Of a stretch of DNA of 42,621 nucleotides, positions 14,016 through 22,293 are shown piece after piece; positions within the stretch are counted from its first letter, which is position 1, and the number at the start of each line of letters is the position of its first letter. Source of the DNA: an uncultured Collinsella sp. (lineage in GTDB: Bacteria; Actinomycetota; Coriobacteriia; Coriobacteriales; Coriobacteriaceae); NCBI GenBank assembly GCA_900552385.1, contig URZI01000016.1, positions 1 through 42,621 on the forward strand. Direction: 5' to 3'. The position numbers and the translations under genes are program-made. Below the pieces are notes generated by a model. It was not told the origin of the DNA. It did no database searches and worked only from the letters and a program-made list of their open reading frames with translations.

Positions 14016-14729
14016 TTAGCCTCCGAGGTAGGCTTTGCGGACGTTATCGTCGTGCAGGAGCTCTTGACCGGTGCCGGTCATGGTGATCTTGCCGGTCTCG
14101 AGCACGTAGCCGCGCGTGGCGATGGAAAGCGCCATCTGCGCGTTTTGCTCAACCAGAAGCACCGTGGTGCCGGCCTTGTGCAGGTCCTCGACAATCTGAA
14201 AGATCTGCTCAATCAGAATCGGTGCCAGACCCATGGAAGGTTCGTCGAGCATAAGCAGTTTGGGGTTACTCATAAGGGCGCGGCCCATAACGAGCATCTG
14301 CTGCTCGCCGCCTGAAAGGGTGCCGGCGACCTGGCGACGACGTTCCTTCAGGCGCGGGAACTGCTCGTAGACGCGCTCCAGGCCCGGAGCCACCGTGGAC
14401 TTGGGCTGCGTATAGGCACCCATCTCCAGGTTCTCCTCAACCGTCATCTGCAAAAAGGCGCGACGACCCTCGGGAACCTGAGCCAGGCCCTTACCGACCA
14501 GCTTATCAGCGGGCGTATGGGTAATGTCCTCGCCCATAAACTTGATGGAGCCGGTCTTGGAGCGTAGCAGGCCCGAGACGGTCTTGAGCGTCGTGGACTT
14601 ACCGGCACCGTTCGCGCCGATCAGAGCCACGATCTCGCCCTCGTTAACGTTAAAGGAGATGTCCTTGATGGCGTGGATGGCACCGTACCAGACGTTGATG
14701 TTGTAGACGGAAAGCATCGGCTCTGCCAT
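14016..14729 (-). CDS. livF: Branched-chain amino acid ABC transporter ATPase LivF
   Basis: A 237-residue cytoplasmic ATPase that powers the Liv importer with LivG. It shows Walker A GANGAGKST, the LSGGEQQ signature, Walker B LLMLDEPSMGLAP and the LivF-type end (LHDDNVRKAYLGG). Length is typical. The start ATG directly follows the livG stop (TAAATG), with GGGGG 8 nt upstream, so the two are tightly coupled. Last gene of livH-M-G-F, followed by a strong terminator. Confidence 0.96.
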   Translation of the reverse strand: MAEPMLSVYNINVWYGAIHAIKDISFNVNEGEIVALIGANGAGKSTTLKTVSGLLRSKTGSIKFMGEDITHTPADKLVGKGLAQVPEGRRAFLQMTVEENLEMGAYTQPKSTVAPGLERVYEQFPRLKERRRQVAGTLSGGEQQMLVMGRALMSNPKLLMLDEPSMGLAPILIEQIFQIVEDLHKAGTTVLLVEQNAQMALSIATRGYVLETGKITMTGTGQELLHDDNVRKAYLGG

Positions 14730-15590
14730 TTAGTTCTCCCCCTTATCCTGCTTGCCCAGATACGCCTCAATAACGGCATCGTTATTCTGGATTTCCTCTG
14801 CCGTGCCCTTGGCGATGACCTTACCAAAGTTAAGCACGCAGATGCCCTCGCAGATGTTCATAACGAGCGACATATCATGCTCGATAAGCATAATGGCAAT
14901 GCCAAAGGTGTCGCGAATCTTGACGATGTTCTCCATGAGCTCCGCGGTCTCGGACGGGTTCATGCCGGCGGCAGGCTCGTCGAGCAGCAGTAGCTTGGGG
15001 TTGGTGGCAAGCGCGCGGACGATCTCCAAACGACGCTGAGCGCCGTAAGGCAGCGATCCGGCCTGCTCGTTTGCCAGATGCTCCATATCAAAGATGGACA
15101 GCAGCTCCATGGCGCGCTCGTGAGCAGCCTTCTCGTGCTTCCAATACGTCGGCAGGCGCAGCACGCCTTCAAAGCCGGAGTAGCGCTCCTGGTTGTGCAG
15201 GCCGACCTTAACGTTATCCTCCACCGTCATGGTGTTGAACAGACGAATGTTCTGGAAGGTACGGGCAATACCCATGCGGTTGACCTGATAGACCGACTTG
15301 CCCGAGGTGTCCTCGCCGTCGAGCAGGATGGTGCCGTGCGTGGGCTGATACACCTTGGTGAGCAGGTTGAAGACCGTGGTCTTACCGGCACCGTTGGGGC
15401 CGATCAGACCGGCGATCTCGGTCTTGCCGATAGTCAGGCTAAAGTCGTCGACTGCCTTAAGGCCACCGAACTCAATGCCCAGGTGGATGCACTCGAGTGC
15501 CGGGCGCTGACCCAAGTCGCGGTCGGGAACGATGGCGCCAGAAGGATACGGGACCATCTTGCCCTTGTTGAACTCAAATTTACTGGGCAT
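14730..15590 (-). CDS. livG: Branched-chain amino acid ABC transporter ATPase LivG
   Basis: A 286-residue ATPase with Walker A GPNGAGKTT, signature LPYGAQRR (the Y/GAQ form usual in LivG), Walker B LLLLDEPAAGMNPSE and the LivG-specific IMLIEHDMSLVMNICEG. The N-terminus has an extra 35 or so residues (MPSKFEFNKGKMVPYP...) before the ABC core. The chosen ATG at 15590 has GGAGG 9 nt upstream and overlaps the end of livM by 11 nt; nine more in-frame codons upstream are ignored. Confidence 0.95.
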   Translation of the reverse strand: MPSKFEFNKGKMVPYPSGAIVPDRDLGQRPALECIHLGIEFGGLKAVDDFSLTIGKTEIAGLIGPNGAGKTTVFNLLTKVYQPTHGTILLDGEDTSGKSVYQVNRMGIARTFQNIRLFNTMTVEDNVKVGLHNQERYSGFEGVLRLPTYWKHEKAAHERAMELLSIFDMEHLANEQAGSLPYGAQRRLEIVRALATNPKLLLLDEPAAGMNPSETAELMENIVKIRDTFGIAIMLIEHDMSLVMNICEGICVLNFGKVIAKGTAEEIQNNDAVIEAYLGKQDKGEN

Positions 15591-16659
15591 CGGCTGCCAC
15601 CTCCTTCTTGGAAGCAAAGCGGTCCTTGACGCGACCGAAGAACGCCTTGAGCTGCGGGTTGTTGGTAAAGATCATGACCAAGATCAGCACGATGGCGTAG
15701 ATGAGCATGCGGTAGTCCGAGAACTGACGGAGCAGCTCGGGAAGCACCGTGAGCAATGCCGCCGCGATGACGGAGCCGCGCATATTGCCCAGACCGCCCA
15801 GGACCACGAACACCAGGATGAGGATGGACGTGTTGAAGTCGAACTTGGTGGCGGAGAGCTGCGAGAAGTTACCGCCGAAGAGGGCTCCGGCAGCACCGGC
15901 GAGGGCAGCGGAAACCACGAAGGCGATCATGCGGTACTCGGTGACGGAGATGCCTACGGACTCGGCTGCAATCTTGTTATCGCGCACGGCCATAATGGCA
16001 CGGCCGGTACGGCTGCGAACCAGGTTGAGCACGATCACGAGTGCGACCATGACCAGGATGGCACCGGCGAGGAAGGTCGAGTACGTCGACACACCCGATG
16101 CGCCCTGCGCGCCCTTGATGATGGCGGTGCCGTCCTCGAGCAGGTGCAGGTCGTCGATCGTGGAGTTACCCGTGATGTTAAAGATCACATGCAGGCCGCG
16201 GGAATCGACGCCCACAATGAGGCAGGTGACGATCTCCTTGATAATCTCGCCAAAGGCCAGCGTCACGATAGCCAGGTAATCGCCGCTCAGACGAAGGACC
16301 GGGATGCCAATCAAGAAGCCCAGGATGGCGGCAGCGATGGCGCCGACCACGATACTGATGATAAGGCGCACCGGATCGGAGGGAACGGCGCTCTCCAGCG
16401 CGACGGCGGTGACGATTCCCGTATAGGCGCCGACACTCATAAAGCCCGCGTGGCCCAGCGACAAGTCGCCCGCGATGCCGACGACGAGGTTAAGGGAAAT
16501 GGCCATGACGATATAGGCCGTGATGGGAACCAGCTGACCGGCGATCATGCGCGGAATCATGTGGTTGGACTGCATAAAGAACACGATGGCAAACGCTACA
16601 AGGCACATGGCGTACGTGACAAAGTCGTGACGCGTCTGCTTGTCTTTAAGAAACTTCAT
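15580..16659 (-). CDS. livM: Branched-chain amino acid ABC permease LivM
   Basis: A permease of about 359 residues with roughly ten membrane segments. It has the LivM-type motif LSLGHAGFMSVGAYTG and the cytoplasmic EAA-like loop GRAIMAVRDNKIAAESVGI. It forms the membrane channel with LivH. The GTG 3 codons earlier (16668) directly abuts the livH stop, but ATG at 16659 has the better SD (AGGTGAG, 4-5 nt). The end overlaps livG by 11 nt. Confidence 0.94.
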   Translation of the reverse strand: MKFLKDKQTRHDFVTYAMCLVAFAIVFFMQSNHMIPRMIAGQLVPITAYIVMAISLNLVVGIAGDLSLGHAGFMSVGAYTGIVTAVALESAVPSDPVRLIISIVVGAIAAAILGFLIGIPVLRLSGDYLAIVTLAFGEIIKEIVTCLIVGVDSRGLHVIFNITGNSTIDDLHLLEDGTAIIKGAQGASGVSTYSTFLAGAILVMVALVIVLNLVRSRTGRAIMAVRDNKIAAESVGISVTEYRMIAFVVSAALAGAAGALFGGNFSQLSATKFDFNTSILILVFVVLGGLGNMRGSVIAAALLTVLPELLRQFSDYRMLIYAIVLILVMIFTNNPQLKAFFGRVKDRFASKKEVAADAQ

Positions 16660-16668
16660 AACGCTCAC

Positions 16669-17550
16669 CTACACCTTCTCGGGGACGTACTTGCCCAAGA
16701 GGCCGGCAGGCTTGACGAGCAGGACGATGATCAGAACACCAAAGACGATGGAGTTGGCAAGGCTCGTGGAAATGTAAGCCTGTGCCATCGCCTCGATGAT
16801 GCCGATAAGAATGCCACCGACAAAAGCGCCGGGGATGGAGCCGATGCCACCGAAGACGGCGGCGTCGAAGGCCTTGATGCCAGGCATAGCACCCGTCGTG
16901 GGCTGCAGCACCGGTGAGTAGGAGCACAGCAGCACACCGGCGATGGCGGCAAGGGCAGAGCCGATGGCAAACGTCATCGAAATGGTGCGGTTGACGTTGA
17001 TGCCCATGAGCTGAGCGGCAGCCTTGTCCTCGGACACGGCGCGCATGGCCTTGCCCATCTTGGTCTTACCTGTAAAGAACATCAGGCCGGCCATGATAAC
17101 CAGGCAGGCGACGATGGTGACGAGCGAGACGGCGCTTACGTTGAACTTGGCCAAGAACTCCGGCACCTGGAAGGTGACGAGCGAAGTGAAGTTCTTGGGC
17201 GTGGCGCCCCACAGAAGCTGCGCGGCGTTCTGCAGGAAGTAAGACACGCCGATAGCCGTGATCAGAACGGCCAGCGGGCCTGCTTGGCGCAGCGGCTTAT
17301 AGGCCAGACCCTCAATGAGAACACCGAGAACCGTGCAGGCCACGCAAGAGAGAACTACAGATGCCCAGCCCGGGAGGCCGAGATACGACGTGGCGCAGAA
17401 CGAGACATAGGCACCGACCATGATGACATCGCCGTGAGCGAAGTTCAGCATCTTGGCGATACCGTAGACCATGGTGTAGCCCAACGCGATGATGGCGTAG
17501 ACGCTGCCCATGGACAGGCCGTTGACCAGGTATTGGATAAAGACCGTCAT
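16669..17550 (-). CDS. livH: Branched-chain amino acid ABC permease LivH
   Basis: A 293-residue permease with about eight hydrophobic segments, beginning MTVFIQYLVNGLSMGSVYAI. It has the family motifs GYTMVYGIAKMLNFAHGD near the N-terminus and MRAVSEDKAAAQLMGINVN in the cytoplasmic loop. The ATG at 17550 has GGGGG 9 nt upstream; 31 further in-frame codons lie upstream over hairpin sequence and are not coding. First permease gene after the binding-protein gene, from which it is separated by 139 nt carrying two hairpins. Confidence 0.95.
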   Translation of the reverse strand: MTVFIQYLVNGLSMGSVYAIIALGYTMVYGIAKMLNFAHGDVIMVGAYVSFCATSYLGLPGWASVVLSCVACTVLGVLIEGLAYKPLRQAGPLAVLITAIGVSYFLQNAAQLLWGATPKNFTSLVTFQVPEFLAKFNVSAVSLVTIVACLVIMAGLMFFTGKTKMGKAMRAVSEDKAAAQLMGINVNRTISMTFAIGSALAAIAGVLLCSYSPVLQPTTGAMPGIKAFDAAVFGGIGSIPGAFVGGILIGIIEAMAQAYISTSLANSIVFGVLIIVLLVKPAGLLGKYVPEKV

Positions 17551-17597
17551 GTTCCACATCCCCCTTTCGAATAGGTTTCCAGTTAATGTATGAAACA

Positions 17598-17658
17598 GGG
17601 ACGTTACATCGTCCCTAGATACCAAGCAAGCAGGGAAGGCCAAAACCTCCCCTGCTTG
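17598..17658 (-). promoter_or_regulatory. Two hairpins between the binding protein gene and livH
   Basis: CAAGCAGGG (17627-17635) pairs with CCCTGCTTG (17650-17658), and GGGACG (17598-17603) with CGTCCC (17610-17615). Neither is followed by a good U tract. Such hairpins often stabilise the abundant binding-protein mRNA or cause partial termination. Confidence 0.55.
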
Positions 17659-17689
17659 GGATCAAAACCGCTCTATGTAAGGCGGCCAA

Positions 17690-18877
17690 TTAGGCCTGTA
17701 CGTACTTGCCGTCGGTAATGACGTACGCCGTCGGGTCCTTCTGGACCTGGCCCTTGTCGTTCCAGGAGAGCTTGCCGGTCAGACCGTCAACGGTAATGTT
17801 GCGCATAGCCTCGGGAAGCTTCTCGGCAACCTCGGTCGGGTCGGCGTCGGCACCCAGGCCGGCTTCCTTGAGGGCCTCGGCCACCGCGTGCACGCCGTCG
17901 TAGGCGTCGGCGGCAAACTGGTCAGGGGTATCGCCGTACTTATCCTTGTAGGCGTTGACGAAGTCGGCGTTTTTCTCGTCGTCGGCGGAGAACGGGGTCA
18001 TGAGCAGCAGGCCCTCGGCAAGAGAGGTGTCGAAGCCCTCAACGCCCAGGATGCCGTCCATGCCGTCGCAACCCATCATCTTGACGTCGTAGCCCATATC
18101 CTTGGCGGTCTTGAGCAGGACGGTTGCGGGGGTGTAGTAGATCGGCGCGAAAATCATGGTGGCGCCGGCCTCCTTGGCCTTGGTCAGCTGGTTGGTAAAA
18201 CTCGTGGCGGAGTCATCCTTAAAAGTCTTCTCGGCGACAATCTCAAGCTTAGACTCGACAGCCTGTGCCTTGAAGGCATCAGCAATACCCGAGCTATAGG
18301 CATCGGCGGCGTTATAGAAGACAAAGAACTTCTCGTCCGCGTACTTCTCTGCCAAAAACTTAGCAGCATTAACACCCTGGTTGGGGTCGGTGAAGCAAAC
18401 CTGGAAGACACAATCCTTGCCGTCGGTGACGTCCTCGGAGGACGCGGACGGGGTGATCATGAACGTCTTGGGGTCGTTACCGCACTCGGCGGCAACTGCA
18501 ACCGACGCACCCGTGGTGGTCGGGCCGACGAGGGCCTGCATGCCCCAGTCGAGCAGGGTGTTAAAGGCGTTGACGGCCTTCTCGCCATCGGCCTGGTCGT
18601 CCTCGGCCTTGCTGACAAGCGGCAGCTCCTTGGTCGAGAAATCCTTGCAGCCAAGCTCGACACCCTGGGTAACGGACTTGCCGTAGGACGCGTTGGCGCC
18701 GGTCAGCGGGCCGATGGTGCCGATCTTAAACGAAGCGTCGCTCGAAGCGGAACCACTGTCGCCGCCGTTGGAGGAGCAGCCAGCTAGAATGGACATCGCC
18801 CCCAGACCTGCTGCGCTCGCGATAACGCTCCTGCGATTCATAACAGGGTTCAATGACTTACCGGTGAGGCTCGACAT
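17690..18877 (-). CDS. Branched-chain amino acid binding lipoprotein (LivJ/K-like), paralogue 1
   Basis: A 395-residue extracytoplasmic solute-binding lipoprotein. The signal peptide MNRRSVIASAAGLGAMSILAGCSS has a twin arginine and the lipobox LAGC; the Cys would carry the lipid. The mature part is type I periplasmic-binding fold (FKIGTIGPLTGANASYGKS, LVGPTTTGASVAVA, PSASSEDVTDGKDCVFQVCF, IYYTPATVLLKTAKDMGYD). The start has AGGAG 6-7 nt upstream. It delivers Leu/Ile/Val or related ligands to LivHMGF, encoded just downstream. It is closely similar to the next gene upstream (19149-20315); the two differ mainly in linker and some ligand-pocket residues. Confidence 0.95.
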   Translation of the reverse strand: MSSLTGKSLNPVMNRRSVIASAAGLGAMSILAGCSSNGGDSGSASSDASFKIGTIGPLTGANASYGKSVTQGVELGCKDFSTKELPLVSKAEDDQADGEKAVNAFNTLLDWGMQALVGPTTTGASVAVAAECGNDPKTFMITPSASSEDVTDGKDCVFQVCFTDPNQGVNAAKFLAEKYADEKFFVFYNAADAYSSGIADAFKAQAVESKLEIVAEKTFKDDSATSFTNQLTKAKEAGATMIFAPIYYTPATVLLKTAKDMGYDVKMMGCDGMDGILGVEGFDTSLAEGLLLMTPFSADDEKNADFVNAYKDKYGDTPDQFAADAYDGVHAVAEALKEAGLGADADPTEVAEKLPEAMRNITVDGLTGKLSWNDKGQVQKDPTAYVITDGKYVQA

Positions 18878-19148
18878 GCGGCTCTCCTCTCAAATCTCGT
18901 CGGGTTTCGGTTACCCGACAGGCCATCCTTCGCCGTGTTCGGCGTTCGCAAAATAGTAGACGCTTTAGTTAAGAAAAGTGGCGATTATTTCAACTTTTCT
19001 TTTACTTTGTCCATTTATCCATATTTATGCGTATTTCTATTATTTTATGCAGTAATGCCACTTTATTGTGTAAAAGTAATGTTTCCATTCTGTTACAGGC
19101 GTCCTTACCCTGAATAAAACGGCCCCACCGTTCTCGTTGTATATGCAC
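18878..19148 (-). other. AT-rich intergenic region upstream of paralogue 1
   Basis: 271 nt with no gene, strikingly AT-rich for this contig between about 18950 and 19090. It holds the terminator of paralogue 2 and probably a promoter for paralogue 1; on the minus strand TACTAT (18958-18953) is a possible -10. No T-box or riboswitch signature was seen. Confidence 0.5.
19112..19132 (-). terminator. Weak terminator after binding-protein paralogue 2
   Basis: On the minus strand AACGG-TGGGG-CCGTT is followed by TTAT, 17 nt after the stop codon. The 5-bp stem is short, so read-through is likely. Confidence 0.5.
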
Positions 19149-20315
19149 TTAGGCGGCGATGTACTTGCCGTCCTGGATCACATAGGCTGTAGCGGGCTTT
19201 TCGACCTGGCCCTCGTCATTCCACGTCAGCTCGCCTGTCAGGCCCTCGATCTTGATCTTGCGCATGGCCTTGGCAAGGTCGCCGGCGATGTCGGCACCGT
19301 CGGCCGTAATGTCAATCCCCGCCTTATCGATAGCCTCGGCAATCGCGTGGACGCAGTCATAGGCGTCGGCGGCAAACTGGTTGGGCGTCTCGTCGTAGGC
19401 GTCCTTATAGGCCTTGACGAAGTCGGCATTCTTCTCATCGTCGGCAGAGAACGGGGTCATGAGCAGTACGCCCTCGGCAAGAGAGGTATCGAAGCCTTCC
19501 ACAGAGAGCAGGCCGTCCATGCCGTCGGTACCCATGAGCGTCATGTCGTAGCCCATATCCTTGGCGTTATTGAGCAGAACGGACGCCGGCGTGTAGTAGA
19601 TCGGCGCAAAAACGAGCGTGACTCCGGCCTCCTTGGCCTTGGTGAGCTGCGTGGTGAAACTCGAAGAGGAATCGTCCTTAAACGTCACAGTAGAGACGAC
19701 ATCTAGTTTGGATGCCTTGGCCTGCTCGGCAAAGGCATCGGCAACGCCCGAGCTATACGTATCGCCGGAGTTGTAGAACAGGGCGATCTTGGCATCTGCG
19801 TACTTCTCGGCCAAGAACTTCGCAGCGCTGGCGCCCATGGTGGGATCGGTGAAGCAGACCTGAAAGACCGTGGTCTTATCCTTGGTGACATCGAGCGACG
19901 AGGCGGAGGGCGTGACCATGAGCATATCGTCGGCGATCTCGCCCGAGACGGCGACGGCAGCACCGGTGGTAACGGGGCCGACGAGCGCCTGCATGCCCCA
20001 GTCGTACAAGGTGTTGAAGGCGTTGATGGCCTTTTCGCCGTCGGCGACGTCGTCCTCGGACTTAAGCGAGAGTTTGAGGTCCTTGGTCGAGAAATCCTTG
20101 GCGGCGAGCTTGGCACCCTTCTCGGCCGAAACGCCATAGGTTGCCGCGGCGCCGGTCAGAGGGCCGATGACGCCGATCTTGAAGGTCTTGCCGTCATCGG
20201 CGGAGCCGCCGTCCGAGCCACCCGACGAGCAACCAGCGAGCGCCGCGGTGCCACCGAGCGCCGCGGCGCCAGCCAAGAAACTCCTGCGGTTAAGTACGTT
20301 GTTGATGCTAAACAT
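19149..20315 (-). CDS. Branched-chain amino acid binding lipoprotein (LivJ/K-like), paralogue 2
   Basis: A 388-residue lipoprotein beginning MFSINNVLNRRSFLAGAAAL with twin arginine and lipobox LAGC. It has the same type I binding-protein fold as paralogue 1, with nearly identical segments (KVLAEKYADAK-like, IYYTPASVLLNNAKDMGYD, GFDTSLAEGVLLMTPFSADDEKNADFV, DQFAADAYD-like). The ATG at 20315 has AGGGGG 5-6 nt upstream; the 22 further upstream codons are discarded. The duplication suggests two affinities or ligands served by one LivHMGF. Confidence 0.95.
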   Translation of the reverse strand: MFSINNVLNRRSFLAGAAALGGTAALAGCSSGGSDGGSADDGKTFKIGVIGPLTGAAATYGVSAEKGAKLAAKDFSTKDLKLSLKSEDDVADGEKAINAFNTLYDWGMQALVGPVTTGAAVAVSGEIADDMLMVTPSASSLDVTKDKTTVFQVCFTDPTMGASAAKFLAEKYADAKIALFYNSGDTYSSGVADAFAEQAKASKLDVVSTVTFKDDSSSSFTTQLTKAKEAGVTLVFAPIYYTPASVLLNNAKDMGYDMTLMGTDGMDGLLSVEGFDTSLAEGVLLMTPFSADDEKNADFVKAYKDAYDETPNQFAADAYDCVHAIAEAIDKAGIDITADGADIAGDLAKAMRKIKIEGLTGELTWNDEGQVEKPATAYVIQDGKYIAA

Positions 20316-20505
20316 GGTGTCCCCCTTTTCGCTGGCCGCGGTGCGGCCGTCTTGCGGTACAGGGCAAACCTTATGGTGCAAACGTTGACAGTTTGTTACG
20401 GAGTTCCGTTTGTAGCGAGCATGTTTCCAATGTTTCCGCAGCGTTTCGGGGGTGCCGTTTTGTGCGACTCCTGTTGCCTGGCGAGCACACGCCCTCGGTT
20501 CACGC

Positions 20506-20511
20506 TAGAAT
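20506..20511 (+). promoter_or_regulatory. Possible -10 of hom
   Basis: TAGAAT (5 of 6 to consensus), about 55 nt before the hom start, without a recognisable -35. The rest of the 250-nt space between paralogue 2 and hom shows nothing else I can name. Confidence 0.35.
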
Positions 20512-20565
20512 GCACTCAACCTTTAAGCGGTTAATCCATCCATAAGATGCACGAAGGAGCTATCT

Positions 20566-21909
20566 ATGAGCGAACCCCTGCGCACCGTGAACGTCGGTCT
20601 GATCGGTCTTGGAACCGTCGGCGGCGGCGTGGCCCGTCTGATCAAGAGCCACCACGATGAGTACCTGGCCGCCTACGGCATCGACCTTAAGCTGACCCGC
20701 GCCTGCGCGCTTGCCTGGGAGCAGGCCGAAGCTGCCGGTATTGAGCGCGAGGCCTTTACGAGCGACTGGCACGACGTCGTCACCGACCCCGCCGTCGATA
20801 TCGTCGTCGAGCTCATCGGCGGCGAGCACCCCGCGACCGAAATCTTCACCACCGCCTTCGAGAACGGCAAGCACGTCGTCTCTGCCAACAAGGCCCTGCT
20901 GGGCCGTCATGTCGAGACGCTCGCCGAGAAGGCGCGCGCGTGCGGCGTGCAGATTAAGTGCGAGGCCAGCTGCGGCGGTGGCATCCCCATTGTCAGCACG
21001 CTCGAGCACGACCTGGTGGGCAACAAGATCCTGACCATCGCTGGCATTCTCAACGGCACCACCAACTACATCCTGTCGCGCATGGACGCCGAGGGCGCCG
21101 ATTACGCTGACGTGCTCGCCGACGCCCAGGCAAAGGGCTATGCCGAGGCCGACCCGTCCGCCGACGTCGACGGCTTCGATGCCGCCAGCAAGACGGCAAT
21201 CCTCGCCTCCATCGGTTTTGGCACCCGCGTTACCACCGACGATGTTTACCAGCAGGGTATCCGTACCATCGGCGCCGAGGACATCGCCCAGGCCCGCGAG
21301 CTCGGCTACACCATTAAGCTGCTCGGCATCGCCCGCAATACCGACGCCGGCGTCGACGTCCGCGTGCATCCCACGCTGATCCCCGCCGACCACATGCTTG
21401 CCAAGGTCAACGGCGCTATGAACGCTGTCTACGTGGTAGGCGACGCCGTGGGCGAGACCATGTTCTACGGTGCCGGCGCAGGCTCCTTCCCCACCGCGAG
21501 CGCCGTCGTGGGCGATATCCTGTCGCTCTCCGAGCAGATCAGCCGCGGTGTGGCTCCGCTGCCCGAGATTGAGCCCTATGGTCACAACCTCGCCTTTAAG
21601 CCCATGGACGAGCTCCAGACCAAGTACTATGTGCGCCTGAAGGTCGCCGACCGCGTAGGCGCCCTGTCCGAGACGGTCGACATCTTTGCCAAGCACAACA
21701 TCTCGATCTCGCTCATCAACCAGGTCGAGGACGGCAAATCGGGCGTCAGCGATGCCTGCTCGGTCATCTTCCTGACGCACCGCGCGCTCGAGAAGGACGT
21801 CCAGGCTGCCGCCGCCGAGCTTGCCAGCGTCGACTGCGTGGCCGAGGTCGCCAACGTCCTGCGCATCGAGGACGTCGAGGCCTGGACCGAAGGCGTCATG
21901 GCCAACTAA
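20566..21909 (+). CDS. hom: Homoserine dehydrogenase
   Basis: A 447-residue NAD(P)H enzyme that reduces aspartate semialdehyde to homoserine, the branch point to threonine, methionine and (through threonine) isoleucine. The nucleotide-binding loop GLGTVGGG is at 14-21, followed by VVSANKALLG, the catalytic zone GILNGTTNYIL and ADPSADVDGFDAASK. A C-terminal ACT domain (about 355-440, VRLKVADRVGALSETVDIFAKHNISI) implies amino acid feedback, threonine in most relatives. AAGGAG lies 7 nt before the ATG. Monocistronic, with its own strong terminator. Confidence 0.97.
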   Translation: MSEPLRTVNVGLIGLGTVGGGVARLIKSHHDEYLAAYGIDLKLTRACALAWEQAEAAGIEREAFTSDWHDVVTDPAVDIVVELIGGEHPATEIFTTAFENGKHVVSANKALLGRHVETLAEKARACGVQIKCEASCGGGIPIVSTLEHDLVGNKILTIAGILNGTTNYILSRMDAEGADYADVLADAQAKGYAEADPSADVDGFDAASKTAILASIGFGTRVTTDDVYQQGIRTIGAEDIAQARELGYTIKLLGIARNTDAGVDVRVHPTLIPADHMLAKVNGAMNAVYVVGDAVGETMFYGAGAGSFPTASAVVGDILSLSEQISRGVAPLPEIEPYGHNLAFKPMDELQTKYYVRLKVADRVGALSETVDIFAKHNISISLINQVEDGKSGVSDACSVIFLTHRALEKDVQAAAAELASVDCVAEVANVLRIEDVEAWTEGVMAN

Positions 21910-22055
21910 TTCGCTCTTCGCTATACGGCATATATGTTTTCCTGGCGAGCGATATGTCCTTCCATGTCACGGGCGCGTGCTCCCCGTCGACAGAGCCGCC
22001 CGCTCCTAAAGGTCGCAAGCCACGATTTCGAACCTCAACGAAGCCCAATGCAAAA

Positions 22056-22101
22056 GGCGCGCTGCCTGCATCAACCGCAGGCAGCGCGCCTTCTTCTGTT
22101 T
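22056..22101 (+). terminator. Terminator of hom
   Basis: A 14-bp perfect stem GGCGCGCTGCCTGC/GCAGGCAGCGCGCC with a 7-nt loop, followed by TTCTTCTGTTT. It lies about 146 nt after the hom stop; nothing recognisable lies in between. Confidence 0.9.
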
Positions 22102-22105
22102 GAAA

Positions 22106-22291
22106 GGGAAACTATGTCCCACTATTTCGAATCAGAACGGGGCACGGTTTCCCCCAGGACCTCCTTGCGGAAACTGCATCCCACTCTGAGCGCCCATTCC
22201 GGGACACAGCTTCCCAACGGCCCCCGTTTCGGAAACCGCATCCCGTTCCGAGCCTTCAAAGCAGGACGCGCCTTCCCCTAGGGAAGCATCT
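22106..22291. repeat. Three degenerate 62-bp tandem units of alternating half-sites
   Basis: Units start at 22106, 22168 and 22230, with exact 62-bp spacing. Each begins with a 15-mer like GGGAAACTATGTCCC, CGGAAACTGCATCCC or CGGAAACCGCATCCC. At +33 each carries an inverted-sense 15-mer (GGGGCACGGTTTCCC at 22139, GGGACACAGCTTCCC at 22201, AGGACGCGCCTTCCC at 22263). Spacing therefore alternates 33 and 29 bp. Units one and two agree at roughly 60% of positions, so the array is old or constrained. It ends 2 nt before the antiporter stop codon. This accounts for most of the 384-nt gap 21910-22293. Confidence 0.75.
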
Positions 22292-22293
22292 CG

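Noticed and set aside
15532..16917. 461-codon plus-strand frame over livM/livH
   Set aside because: Asp/His/Gly-rich shadow of two clear permease genes; no start signal.
18878..20565. T-box leader for branched-chain amino acid or homoserine genes
   Set aside because: No T-box core sequence or specifier-loop/antiterminator arrangement in either intergenic region.
20560..21780. 406-codon minus-strand frame over hom
   Set aside because: Shadow of homoserine dehydrogenase with biased composition.
22106..22291. CRISPR array
   Set aside because: Repeat units are degenerate, alternate in orientation and have no unique spacers of constant size; no cas genes nearby.
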